Shown in pieces: positions 1 to 13,000 of a DNA stretch of 64,000 nucleotides. Within the stretch, counting starts at the first letter, position 1, and each line of letters opens with the position of its first letter. This DNA comes from Acanthaster planci (Eukaryota; Echinodermata; Asteroidea; Valvatida; Acanthasteridae). The translations under genes and the position numbers were made by a program. The stretch spans positions 74,252 through 138,251 of the forward strand of contig NW_019091585.1 in NCBI RefSeq assembly GCF_001949145.1, given 5' to 3'. The notes under the pieces are model-generated. The model saw only the letters and a list, made by a program, of their open reading frames with translations, made no database searches and was not told where the DNA came from.

Positions 1-261
1 NNNNNNNNNNNNNNNNNNNNNNNNNNNNNNNNNNNNNNNNNNNNNNNNNNNNNNNNNNNNNNNNNNNNNNNNNNNNNNNNNNNNNNNNNNNNNNNNNNNN
101 NNNNNNNNNNNNNNNNNNNNNNNNNNNNNNNNNNNNNNNNNNNNNNNNNNNNNNNNNNNNNNNNNNNNNNNNNNNNNNNNNNNNNNNNNNNNNNNNNNNN
201 NNNNNNNNNNNNNNNNNNNNNNNNNNNNNNNNNNNNNNNNNNNNNNNNNNNNNNNNNNNNN
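1..261. other. Assembly gap (N run)
   Basis: Bases 1-261 are all N. The last visible cathepsin A-like exon ends at 949 with an unfinished codon, so the missing 3' exons lie in this gap or further left. Confidence 0.99.
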
Positions 262-948
262 TAAAGATTAATATGCAGACTTTTGCTTGGTGTGGCTTAT
301 ACTCCTTGTGGCATATTCCAAAAACTCTGGTACTTGTACATGTAGGTCTGTGTGCACACATGCAAGGGATGGGAAGGAGACAGCCAGGGATGATGAAGGG
401 AATTTCAAAATGCCACATCTTGGAATCCCCTTTGGATTTGCAGAACGGGGGGGGGGAGGCTTAGGGCTGATGCATTTTTAATGCCAAAAACAGACAAATC
501 TAACATCCTGTTTTGTGGTTATTTCATCAGTGGAAACAACAGCCAATCCCCAAGAATTACAAAAGCGGGGTTTGCCCTTACACTTCACTTGTGAACAGCA
601 CAGATTGCAAGGCCATTTACTAACTCAGTGCTAACACTTCCCAATAACAATTCCTATGATCACCTTTGATCGTAAGGTTATGAAGTCCCATCCTTGAGCA
701 ATCCATGGGTCTGTAGCAGTCGAATAAATCATAAGGGCCCTTTTTTTAACAAATGCAGTGTTTTTGGCAGCAACCATATAAATGTCTCTGTATCTAGGCT
801 ACTTTGTTTTGGTAAATATAAATCTGCAGAGATATTCAATTTGACACTTCAGCCTAGTCATTGTAGATTACCAACGGTATTTCTCGTAATTGCAAGGTTA
901 GTCATCATATTGAAAATGTGAAAACTCTTGAGAAAGAAACCACCTTAC
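262..948. other. Intron sequence downstream of exon 8
   Basis: No S10 block such as the YNGDVDMACN (Asp) or GAGHMVP (His) region is recognisable here on the minus strand. The stretch has a 9-base G run near 447 and TACATGT words. Confidence 0.6.
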
Positions 949-1097
949 TTGCAGGTGGTCCAGTTTTGGGCAACAGAGCTGGGGATGTGCAGAGCCGCCC
1001 GAACTTGCGGTAAATTCATGTAGGAGTTGGCACGAGTGGTATCGACGCATGGTAGGAATGAACTGTGTAATCCTGGTGACGAGCGGGATGGGTTGGC
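949..1097 (-). CDS. CTSA: Cathepsin A-like exon 8 (residues 302-350), last visible exon
   Basis: The acceptor is a pyrimidine tract ending GCATGCAG. The exon encodes [20 protein letters not shown], which matches the [20 protein letters not shown] segment of human CTSA. It ends in phase 2 before GTAAGG, so at least one more coding exon must follow further left. Confidence 0.88.
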
Positions 1098-4000
1098 CTG
1101 CATGCAACAGAGATAGGGGTAAAAGGAAGTCAGTGAGGACAACGACAGTATTACCCTGACTCGAAGCAACCTTTTCCAGTCAAAGAAGAGACAGGACAAT
1201 GGAATCACTTCATTTGGGCACCCCACATACGCACAGATCAAGAGACCGTAAATTCCACCAGATATTAACTGCAACTTTTTAAGCGTGTCCAGTGCCTCGG
1301 AGTTCCCATTAAAGGACCATTATTGCCATGGAAAAGCATGCCATCTCATAAAATACATGTAGGTGTCTATTTTGAGTCATACAAATACATGTACACTGAT
1401 AGCAATGCAAATTATGAAACCAGTCAACTAGACTTGCGTGAAAATTTTATGGAAAGAATTTTAAAAGGGGAGGAGAGCTGCGGCACAACTTTCACCGGCT
1501 TACATGGGGGTCATCTGGAAAATTCCTTGATGTCTTGACAACAAAATCGCCAGCCGGTCGGTCAGAGCTGAAGATGCGACTTGGATGGGTCGTGAAACCT
1601 GTCTCTCCATGAATTTTTCACAGGAGTCAAGTGGACCGGTTTCATAATTTGTATCACACGTACATGTACATCCTTGAAGGGGCAAATAGGCTCAACCAGT
1701 AACAAGGATAACACACGCACATGTCAAATACCCTCAAATGGACCAAGAGGGTGATGCAGTTTGTCCATTTGGTGGGGAAAGTATAAATGAATAAGCAAAT
1801 AATACTCGCAAGAGGGTTAAGGAGTTCCAGACTTGAGTTACAGCCATGTAAACATGGGAAGTGCATTTCAAACCTGGGGGATGCCATCAAGTAGAAAGCA
1901 GTCTCCTTGGCGGATACAAGGGGTTTTAAAGAACCTCTTATCAGACTGTGATCCTGGTGCTGTGGGAATTATGAATTTCCAAATACGTTGCCATGTACTA
2001 CTCCCATACCGGAAATGGGTACAACTTGGCACTGACGCTACTTCAAAAAAAACTGTTGATGTCCATATGGTGTCAGCTATAGGTATATTAAATTCATGGA
2101 TTGAGGCTTTGCACCACATGTTGATTTGTTTACTTTGTAAGAGTCAGCATCTTTGACAACTGCACATGCCATTCTACAAATACCGGATGCGCCATATGTC
2201 TTTATGCTTTATTCTTTGTTTTTCCGTCTTTTTTATGAACAGACTCTTCCACAGGATATAAAAGAACTTCAGAGGGGTCAGACTTCCATGGTCTGATTGA
2301 GGCAGATTGCAATGATAGGGTCTTAACTGGCTGGCTTAAGCAGTCAGACAACATGCCAGTATCTGTCTTGGCCCGTCTTGAATAAGACAACTACTTGAAG
2401 CCTCAGCCCATCGCCATCAGCAAGTCTTCGCTCAGCTGGCTTACAGTTTTGGTTCACGAACAGATGTCCCACGGGCCAAATACCGTTGTCCATATGTAAA
2501 GTACAGGTACTATGATGAGATATATACATGTATATGGTACCTGTTCTGCAGTTGTGGGGGGGGGCAACATACATGTTGAAATATAGACACAAAAAGGGTC
2601 ATACAGACCAGTGTTTGTTCCCACGAGTTGGTCTTAACTTTCCGAGAGAAGGAAGTCGTTCCCACAATGCAATACCTGCCTGGCACTAGCGCAGGCCACA
2701 TTTATTGGTACAAAGCATAGCAGATGTACATTGCACCTCTGACCAAACTACATACATGTACCAGTATGCCCAAGCTGAAGACTGCACATTGAGGAAACTT
2801 GGAAGGAACTTGGATTTACAATACAACTTTGTGTCATCATTTTTTACTACAGGATCAGGTCAATCTCTGACTATCCTTTGTCGACACAATTCTCTTCCAC
2901 TAAAAGTATGTACAATTTGCATTCCAGTGAAAAGCAATGCAAAACACAAGGAATTCTTTTACAATTCTCAAACATAGACCATTTTAAAGCCAGCCTCAGG
3001 CAAGCTTATCATTTAAATACTTGCTTAACAACATAAGCACCACTTCATTGGAGTTGTCTAACCCTGCAGACCAAATTTCCAGCAAACCCTTTAAGATTAG
3101 ACGACCATGCATTGACCGCTTTGATAGCGTGTACTGTAATCTTCTCTGTATGTCATTCCAATAGTTCTCCAGCACTCTTGGTCAGGATTCAGAGATTGCA
3201 GCAGTTAGAGCATGTGAAGAGTACGGTGCATACCCAAGAATCCACACCGAGAAAACTCAGCATGGAGAAGCTGTTCCTGTCTTGAGAGTAACTCCCTTCA
3301 CAGTCCCCTGTCACGTCATACGGATTGATGCCAATATGCTGCAGAAGATACTTGGCCTCATTTTGCTACAAAATGTGAACAAAACAAAGAGCAAACTATC
3401 ACTCTGTGATGAAAATGAAGAAGTTCTTGCCTCAAAAAGCAAAGATGTGCACAATCACCGGTATTCACAAAAATGAAACAAACATTTTGAGCAATGCTAT
3501 ATTTAGATGCCTCTACAAAAAAAGAGTCTAATGTTGCTATGGAAAGATCCCATATCAGGCTATAAGCACTTTGCACAAGCAGACATCAAAATGTGATCTG
3601 GTTTACCCGTGGAGCCTGTCACGGCTAATAATTAAAAAGTCAAGCGTGCCTTAACTCACATCTGGCTAATGTTGAAACACACTAATCCTCCTTTCCTTTG
3701 TACACACACACACAAGTCTGAGAAATCTGTGTTGAATTTGAACTTTGTTGCTGCTCATTGCATGTTGTGGTAGCATATGCTATCACTTAACCATGGAGGT
3801 TGTGATGACAAATACCTTATAAGTCATGAATCTTGTTAATCAGTATTTGTGGTATTCGGCAGTGTAAAAAACTTGCTTGCTGCATCTTGCCTGTTATTCA
3901 AATGTTGAAATTTTTGGTCCAAGACAATGTCGTGCACCACTGGTGAAACAGACATTTCATTACAGATATCAATAAGGATTTGCAAATAATATTTCCATTT

Positions 4001-7000
4001 TGGACAATTTCAAGCAGTGTGACATCAAAATAAAGAGCTGAGGGAATACATGTACACTCTTTCTAATGCATTTCGAAAAGGAATCGCTTGTTAAGAAAAT
4101 GTTTTGCAATTCATTTCATGGCCTCATCAGCCACACCTGTACGTTTCTCTCGCAACCCTCCAAGAGGAAATTTATCTGCCCTCACTTACTGCTTCGATGC
4201 ACTCTGGGTTTTTGCTGTGCAAGTAATGGCACGCTCCGTTCTTGCAACAGCTGGACTGCAATTTCTCCCACAGCCTGCCATCGGACAAATGGGGAAAAAT
4301 CAAAATCGTGCCTCAATTTTCATGAAGAAATCTACATCCTGAAAAACTACCCAGGACTTTTTAGAGGGGTGGCGAAGGGGCTTCAAACCCCATTTCAAAT
4401 TGTTACTGACAAAAAAAGAAAAAGACTGGATCTTTTTGTTGCATACATCCCCATTATTACAAACCGAAACAAGTGCGCATACAACATGTATACCAAGCAC
4501 TCTGCAAAAATCACATAATAAAGAATTTTGATTTCACAAGCTGACTTCTGGGTGGGGCGAACGTCCTGCCAACACTGCCAGGCTGTAATATAATTTTGGT
4601 TTTCATGAACGGACACGCACGCATTTACATGTAGTAGATATATACCTTTCAGAAAAATATGCTTTGAGGGGGGCTACATGAAATTACTATATGAATTTAC
4701 GGTTGGACTTAAGAAAATTTGTACTGTTACCTGTCACAGTTCATAGAAAAATTACTTGGTACTGCTAATTTTGTGCGAGAGGAGCCTGCTCAAGAGACGC
4801 AAAGTGCCACTTTGTAGTGTCAGCTACAATTAAAGGCAACACAGGCTTCATACGTGTAGGAGTGGTCTTAAAAGTGGGTCTCACTCGTAAAAATTAGGTC
4901 GGTGGTCTTGTGTCTGATCATCATTTGGTGGAACTACTGTGCATGTCACTGGCTTGTTCTAAATATGCAACACATGTTACATTGTGCAACACAAGATTAC
5001 AGACTAGTAGCATCTGAGTGTTTTCCATATTTAATTCTGCAAGTACCTGCGTAAATTGTTTGTACTTTCCTCGGCATTTGTACAATTATTAGCAAATACA
5101 TTCTTGTACTCCAATTCATGTATTGAATTCCCATACTTCAATTTATGAAGAAAGAATTACATGTAAATCTTATGGCTTACAACCTACGTGTAATGAAATA
5201 AGGCCGAAATAGTTTAACATTCCCATAAATGTCAAAAAGCTCAGAGACCTGGCAGAATAGAGTCAAGCCCTGAAAAGTCATTACAAGTAATCCAGTTTGA
5301 GGTGAAGTGGGTCAAATGTGACTTGTCACCACAAAATGAGCTGAAACTCAGAATTTTCAAAAATTGAGATGTTGGTACTTTTGAATTCGGCAGAAAGAGA
5401 GCCGTCCAATGGTATGACCCGGTAGATGGAACACTTTATAGGGTAAAAGTATAAGGTAATGATGTGGCATTATTCTGGCAGCTTTGCATCTTTGTTTCCG
5501 ACATTGTTTCAACATTTCTGACTGGCCAATAATGCTATCATCAAAATTGCTGAGAAATTGACATTTTTTAAATACATGTATCTGATCCTGTCAAAAAGTT
5601 GGACTTAAATAGACGGGTAACTCTTTCCAAATATTAGAAAATCCTAAAATGGCCTCCACTTCAATATAGGAAAGAGTGGAATGCAACTTTACACTCATTT
5701 TGTCATGCCGGGTCACAAAAGTACATGTACTCTGACCAAATTTGGCATTTCTTGTTTTTCCAAGTGATTACTCATTGCCGGCTTTGCAGTTGGACTTGTG
5801 ATCGACTTGCATTGACTGTGAGCTACTGGTGGTTACATGTACATGTATGTTCCCGGTACCTGTGATGACCAAACTGGTGACTTGACTAGTGATCGCCCTG
5901 ACTCAACTTTCAGTTGGCCTGGGAATCAGTGCAACTTTTAAGCTGTGGCTGACTTGCATTTCTGTACTTGCCATGGACTTGTAACAGACCAACAAGAACA
6001 TCATTCCGATGCGGTAAGACTCACCTTTCACCAATGATGCCATGGTAGTATGAATACTGAAGTCCTGTTTCGGTAAGAAGAGCCACATCTAAGACACCAT
6101 TTCCAACAGCAAAGCCCTTAGCATGTAGATAAACAATACATTTTTTAACAATGCTAAATTATGAAGTCATGAGCAGCAATACAATTATAGCTACAGGAAG
6201 GACGTCATTTTATAATTTACAATATAATCATACATAATCAAGAGCTTAACTTTCCCTAGTCCCTTATCGCTCATTATGTGCCAGTTGCTATCTACATGTA
6301 TGTGTGCATACATGTACGCGCTCTCTATCAGGTGCACATGCAAGGATCTGTGCACAAGTCGAATATGCTCGTGTGTACATGTACATGTACTGACCGATTT
6401 CCTGGGACGGCTCAAGTGGGTGAAGTAACCCACACACGAGCTGCCGGTATGATGCTATGTACATGAATATTACACATGAACACATGGCGGCACATGTATG
6501 CTGCCTTCCCCTTGCTCCTGAAAGTTTAATGGGAAGTGAACATGTAATATGGCATGGTTTATTTTGCTAAGAGAAGCAGTTTAACAACTTCCAATACCTA
6601 AGGGAGCGAAAATCAACTATCCACCATCAAACCATGCTATGTTTGTATTTCATAATACACTTCTTGCTGGTTCTTTATCCTGATTGGCTGAAACAAGCTC
6701 ACGTGGGGTTCACTAGCAATACAGGACAGAACATGAAATTTGCATCAGCATGACCTGGGCACATGCTAAGGCATCATGAATGCCAACTTCCACAGTGCAG
6801 TGCCCAGCCAGGCATTTTACGTCGCGAAAAGTTTTGCTTGGTACATGTACATGTACATGTAGTCCTTCACTTGATGACAACCATTGAACAGTAACTCAAA
6901 AACTGCATTTAGGAAACCTGAAAATGTTCCTTCAATTGTTCAATTGTTTTAATTGCTTATGAATTGAAACAGTTCACTTATAAAAACCCTAAAAAGTTTC

Positions 7001-10000
7001 ATTTATTATTTTACATTTTAGACGGAGGTTTGTTATGAAACATACAACTGTATTGACTGGCATAATTCTGTTACTGATCACATGAGTCCATCAAGGGCAT
7101 CATGGACCGTAAGAGACCAAAGAAGTAGAACCCTTTCTGGTCACTCACAGTCCCATGGAGCACACTGATGCACATGATGAATAACCCCACTGCAACTCTA
7201 TATATGTATATTATGGCCCACAGCTGTGCACATGTACTTGTTGGGGGTGCCTTACAATAACTTTACCTTTATGAGAGGAAATTCCAACTTTTTAACAATC
7301 CAAACTGGCAAGAACATACTGTAAGTACATGAATATCAAAATAAGGAAGTGCATTCTCAATCTGAATCCAAACCGAATCAATCCAAGTCGGACCTTGGAT
7401 CGGCTTAAATTGGACTGAACTTGGCTTAGATGTGGATCGGAATCCAGAGTGGTAATGCACTTTGTGTAAAAGTCAGATCTGAATGATCAAGTTCCTGTAC
7501 CTGAAATAAAAAAAAAATCTGTTTTTTTGTCAAGATGGAAACAGTGTTGTAAGGAGTCACTAAATTTGGTAACTCAAGGCAAGTTGACTCGAGTCATTAT
7601 AACAAATTGTGACTCAAGTCATTAGGTCGATCAAGAAGTCGAGTCAAGTCACTTTCTGTAGTTGAGTGGAATGGAGTCACGTTCTGCGCTTAAGTCAATT
7701 TGAGTCACAAATTTTTGAACAAAATACAATACGAACACAACTACATGCAAGTCATTTTTGGGTATTTGTATTTTCATTTAGAAATACTAAAAATAATTAG
7801 GGTGACAGGTATCTAACCAACAAAAGACTTGAGTCTTATAAGCTTGTACTCGAGTCAAGTCTCCATAAGAGGTTTGAAGTAAGTTGAGTCATTTGTTTGA
7901 GGAGACTCAAGAGTCACCAAAAATTGTGACTCGAGTTTGACTCAAGTTGAGCCACTGACTCGAGTCATGACAACTATGGGTGGAAATTCCCTGCCATCAC
8001 CAATAAACTGTTACTAAACAGGGTAGTGGTAAGGTTTGTACTGAACATTTCCAGCTTTTGTTCTCTATGCATAGCAAAAAAACACTTCCCAATTGCATGT
8101 ACATATAACCCTGGTTTATGTGTCCTCCAGCGGGAACTGTTTGAGAAAAAAACTCCTACATGTTATGCTCGGGAATCAGAAATCAAACTTACCTTCCGTT
8201 TAATGTACATGTAGTTTACTCTAGCAAGCTATGCTCGTATGAACAAAAACCATGATTTTTTCCTACCTTCAAATTGATCTCGTCTTTTCCTTCCATCACT
8301 TTTACAGCCAGCGTGGGCACATAAATCCCTGCATAGCTTTCACCAGTGATGTAGAAATCATTCTTGGCCATGTTAGGAAACTTCTTGAAGAAATCCAAAA
8401 GGGCCAAATAATTGTTCTCAGCAGTCTGGAACAAAAGAAACAAAATGCAAACACAACGATCTTCCATTAAAATGTACAAAACCATTAATGATAATAACTG
8501 AAAAACTATAATGAGCTGTTTCCATAGAAATGATCAACGGCGCAGTACAAGGTAACGTAAAAAATAATTAACACAACAGTGGCCTCCTTGAGGTAAATAC
8601 TAAACATGACATGAGTTGTACATGTATGATACCAGTGCACAACTACATGTACATGTACCACATAAACCTCGCAGGCCTGTCATACAGTACCGGTACAAAA
8701 GAAAAATTCTGCCAAAAAAAATTTAAAAGAAACACAAATTGCTTGATGACAATAAAGGGGCATTTCAACCTTCTGCACAATACCAGCATGGTACCGGTAG
8801 GTCACACAACGTATCGGGGTGATGTTCTCTTAGCTGTCATGCTCCCAACCGGCCCTATTTCATTCTCAATGTTAACCAGAGTCACAATCAAGTTATCGCA
8901 AGTCATATCGCAAGCAACAGGCTAGGAGAAGAAGAGTGACACAGGAAATTCATGGCAAAACTAGATGATGGATTTGGAGGTTTGAGGGAAAATAGATAAA
9001 CCAAAAGATCTTCATAACAGGAAAACTGAATATCAGCAAATCTGAACCTTGTCATCATTGGTTGTGTAATCTGGGCTGTCAGCGAAAGAGTAGCCCACGC
9101 CGGCCGGTGATTCCAGAAAAATGATGTTGGCCACTTTGTTCCAACTGAAGTCATTGGCGGAGAGAGTTTTCCCATCGCTGTTGACCTGAGAAACCAAATC
9201 AAAATGGAAAATGCTCAACGAGAATCACTCCCATGGCATGGTTGAAAAAAGTTATGCATGTGACTTTATAGGAGAAACGATCAAGCAAAATTGAATAACT
9301 AGTCGTTTCTTTTACACGTTCTCGAAGTTTAAATTTGTTTTAAGGTTACCAAATTTTCTTGGCTTGGACAATGCCTGTGACTGTGAAAGGGCCCGAGAAA
9401 GGCTTTATTCTGCTTTCCACTACTTCAATTTTGCTATATGAACAAATCTCTACACTAAAACGAATAATTACAAGTATACTTTTTCCCTTATTAAAAATAT
9501 TCTTCTTCCAAATAATTGTAAAGACATGTAGAACTCTTTCTTTGGCAGCCTAAGTTGTCTTTGAGAACATCGTGTCCATGCTACATGTACATGTAGTTTT
9601 CAAGTATTCACCTTCATCAATTTCAACGGAAAAGGCTGTACAATTTTCTTCTCAATTTGACTTGACACCATTTACCCCTAGTTTCAATCATATTATGAGT
9701 AAAATATCACTCTTTCCACACAAAATACACTGTACACAAGCAGGTGAAGATCCCATACTGTTAAACGAGCACGTACATGTATGCTGTGGGGGTAGTACAT
9801 GTACAAACGATGTACAAGAGCCAGAAATTTCCAGAAACATGAACGTTACACCATGTCAGGCAAAAAGCTTTATCCACACATGCACGGTGCATGTACCACC
9901 GTGTACACTGTACATGTACATGTATGACCCAGTGTGAAAAAAAATGGGTTGATGTCACCAGACCTACTTTTGAGTTACAAGCCCTGAGGCAAATCTTGCA

Positions 10001-13000
10001 CAGTGAAATCAACAGGAACAGCCACTGTCTTTGCCTTAGTCCATTTCAGCAGGAAGTCAAAGTGAGTGATATCCGTACATGTACATGTACTGTGCGCACA
10101 GTAAAACCAAAGTGAAGAGCTTACATGTACATGTACACGTAGGTTGTTCTTTTACAAGTATGGACATTCTTGCCGGTAAATGTACAGTCGAACCCCATTA
10201 ATAAGAACACTGGTAATACGAGATTCTGCTTATAACAAGGACAATTTTAGGTCCTAATCCTTGTTTTCATTGTTTTCATTCCTGATAATACAAGGTTCCT
10301 GTTAGAATAAGATAATTTGCCAAGTCTGAAAGACCTCTTATTAACGAGGCTCGACTGTACATGTACAATGTACACACGTGTAACGGTAGGGTTGGAGATG
10401 TTGGGAAGAGATTAATGTGAAGGAAACACAAAGGACAAGTCTAAGTTTTACCCAGTATGGTCCAAGTTCTGTGAGATAGCCAGAGATGGAGCTACAGGAC
10501 GGACCTCCATTCAACCACAGTAGTACAGGATCTTCGGCTGGTTTGCCTTGAGATTCAACAAACCTGAGCCAAATCATGAAAATACATAAAGTGTACATAA
10601 GAGGTATACACTGTATAACATGTAATGTCAAAGTTACAGTGTTGATTATGTTGTCTACATATGTATATACATGTACTGTATATACAACGTAAATAAGCCC
10701 ATGCAGGTGCCTTTGGTCAACTTCATTTAACTCTGAGCTGAAAAATTTCTGCAACTTTTTCATTTCCATTACAAAGGAAGACCACATACAGTATGTAGGG
10801 GGAATGGGTTCAGGTACATGTACATGTATCAAATCTGCTTGTTTTATGATCTGGTGATTAACGCTTAATGTGTGATTTTTACTTTTGGTTTTTTTGTTTT
10901 GTTTTTGAGTGATTACACACAACTTGGTCAATCTTTTAAAACTGCCCCTAAACATGTACATGTAAATCTTTGTTTCTTTCGTTTTGCCATTAAAATATTC
11001 TTTGTGGCTTTTCTCCAAGGCTTTTTAAAATATGAACTTGTAACTTTGAGCACACATCTACCGGTGTACGTGTACCCTAATCATGTGTCATGTAAATCAC
11101 TCTGACCTTATCAGGTTTTAAATTAAAAGCATTTAGAAGTTTGAACTTTTGAATCTTTAAATATCTGTATAAAATCTGCTGTAAGATTCTTCATTGCATC
11201 TGGATAATTTGTAGTGATAAATTTCTTTGGAGAGCTAAATAAAGGATGGAAATTGTAGTAAGTTTACCATTTTACTTGATATATTTGAGAAAAAAAACAC
11301 TGTCTATTAAATTTTCATTTTAAAGGGGTTAATTGATTAAAAGTAGGAGAATTAAACAGGCCTACATATTAAATTTACGTCTTCAATAGATTAAAAATAT
11401 CAAGCAGATAAGACCAAACTGATTTTTTTTAATTAAATGTTTGTTTAAATCCAGGGATATGATAGTTCTGAAAAAAACTTTTATAAGAATCATCTCTCTA
11501 ATGAATTTGTCAATCAAGAAATCAATTGAACAGCTTAAAATTTCCAGTACATGTACTTTGTGAAGCAGAATACATTCATGACATTGTACGAACAAATAAA
11601 ACCTGTGTATACAATGTACTTGTATGCTCCTGATTTGAAATAATCCACGAAGTGATTGGCAGCTGCATCAATAAAAATATATGTACATGTACACTTACAT
11701 GTAATCTCTGCTAAATTCAGTTTTAATGCAATCCTTATTTAACTTTATTTGCATTTTTCAGGGATTTTGTTCCGGCAAAATCACGGTGTGACGACATTTT
11801 GAAAAAAAATTGAAGTGACAGTCACTTCCACAGCTAGATGCATACACATGTGAATACAGGTATGAATAAGAACTTGACAGATTTTCTTTTCTACAGTAAT
11901 TTAAAACAGCTAGCATATGGCGCCGCAGCATGCAGGGATCAAGAGTTTCTCATCTTAAATGGTGGTTTGGGAAAGCACTTTTTTGTTCACTTTTTAACCA
12001 GAAAATTAAATGTACATGTACACAGTTCTCATCTATTTAAAATTTGTACAATAAACATGTAGATGATGCAGTTACGTTTTCTCAATAATAAGATTGTACC
12101 AGCATTATCCACTTAAAAGCACATTTACAAGTACATTGTACATATATGTACGTACATCATAGAGCTACACATGTACATGTATGCCTGATTTATAACACAG
12201 CTGCTCTCTATGAGATACATGTACATGTACATGTACAATGTACGTGTATTAAATTTACAAAAAAAGCACTTCATGTCCACTTTGCATCCAGCAATCACCT
12301 TTCTCCCTTTTGATTAGTTCCCAGCAAGCTCTCTGTGGTGAGGTACAAGTACATGTGCATAGCTTGCCATAGCGAGATGCCACTTTGAACAAATTTTTCC
12401 ATGCAGCCTTGATATATGTACATGTATGTGCTAGAACTGTAGGTTTTTATTCATCAGATGCAATGAAATGTTACCTTTCCAATTTCTATTCATTTGTGAA
12501 TTTTTTCAAAACAAAAACTTTCATTTTATGTTCTGAATAGGTTCACATACAGTGTACATGTAAATGATGTTCAGGTAAGACATACAATGTACATGTAGCA
12601 TCAAAAACCTGATTATCAAAATCACTTGCCCATAACCTAATAATGGATCTCTTAAAATGTGCTGAGTCATTCTGGACCTGCATTTTTGGTGAGTTTTCAG
12701 TACCAATTCCCTTTTGTGCAGAATTTTTTCTGGTTTTTGTTTTTACTTGAAATAACAATGGAATGTATTCTTAACCACTTGTACTGATTATTACAGTACG
12801 TGTAATTCAAAGAGACAATTATCCTGGATCAGGGTCTGTTTTTTTTACAATAAATACAAATACTGAAATTTTCGTTTAAAAATGATTTTTGGAGGGCAGT
12901 TACATGTACGTTGGGACATGTTGGCGGTGGACGCAATTCTACAATTTCATTCTCATGGCCTTTCGGCAGGACACATCCAACAGACAGTACAATATATCGG

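Noticed and set aside
4066-4518. 150-codon plus-strand open frame
   Set aside because: It overlaps cathepsin A-like exon 6 in antisense and has no recognisable domain or splice partners.
7545-7975. CRISPR-like repeat array
   Set aside because: The repeats are degenerate and irregularly spaced without unique spacers, and this is eukaryotic DNA.
10341-11018. 225-codon minus-strand open frame taken as one exon
   Set aside because: Only 10452-10563 shows S10 homology. The rest is intron translation on both sides of clear splice sites.
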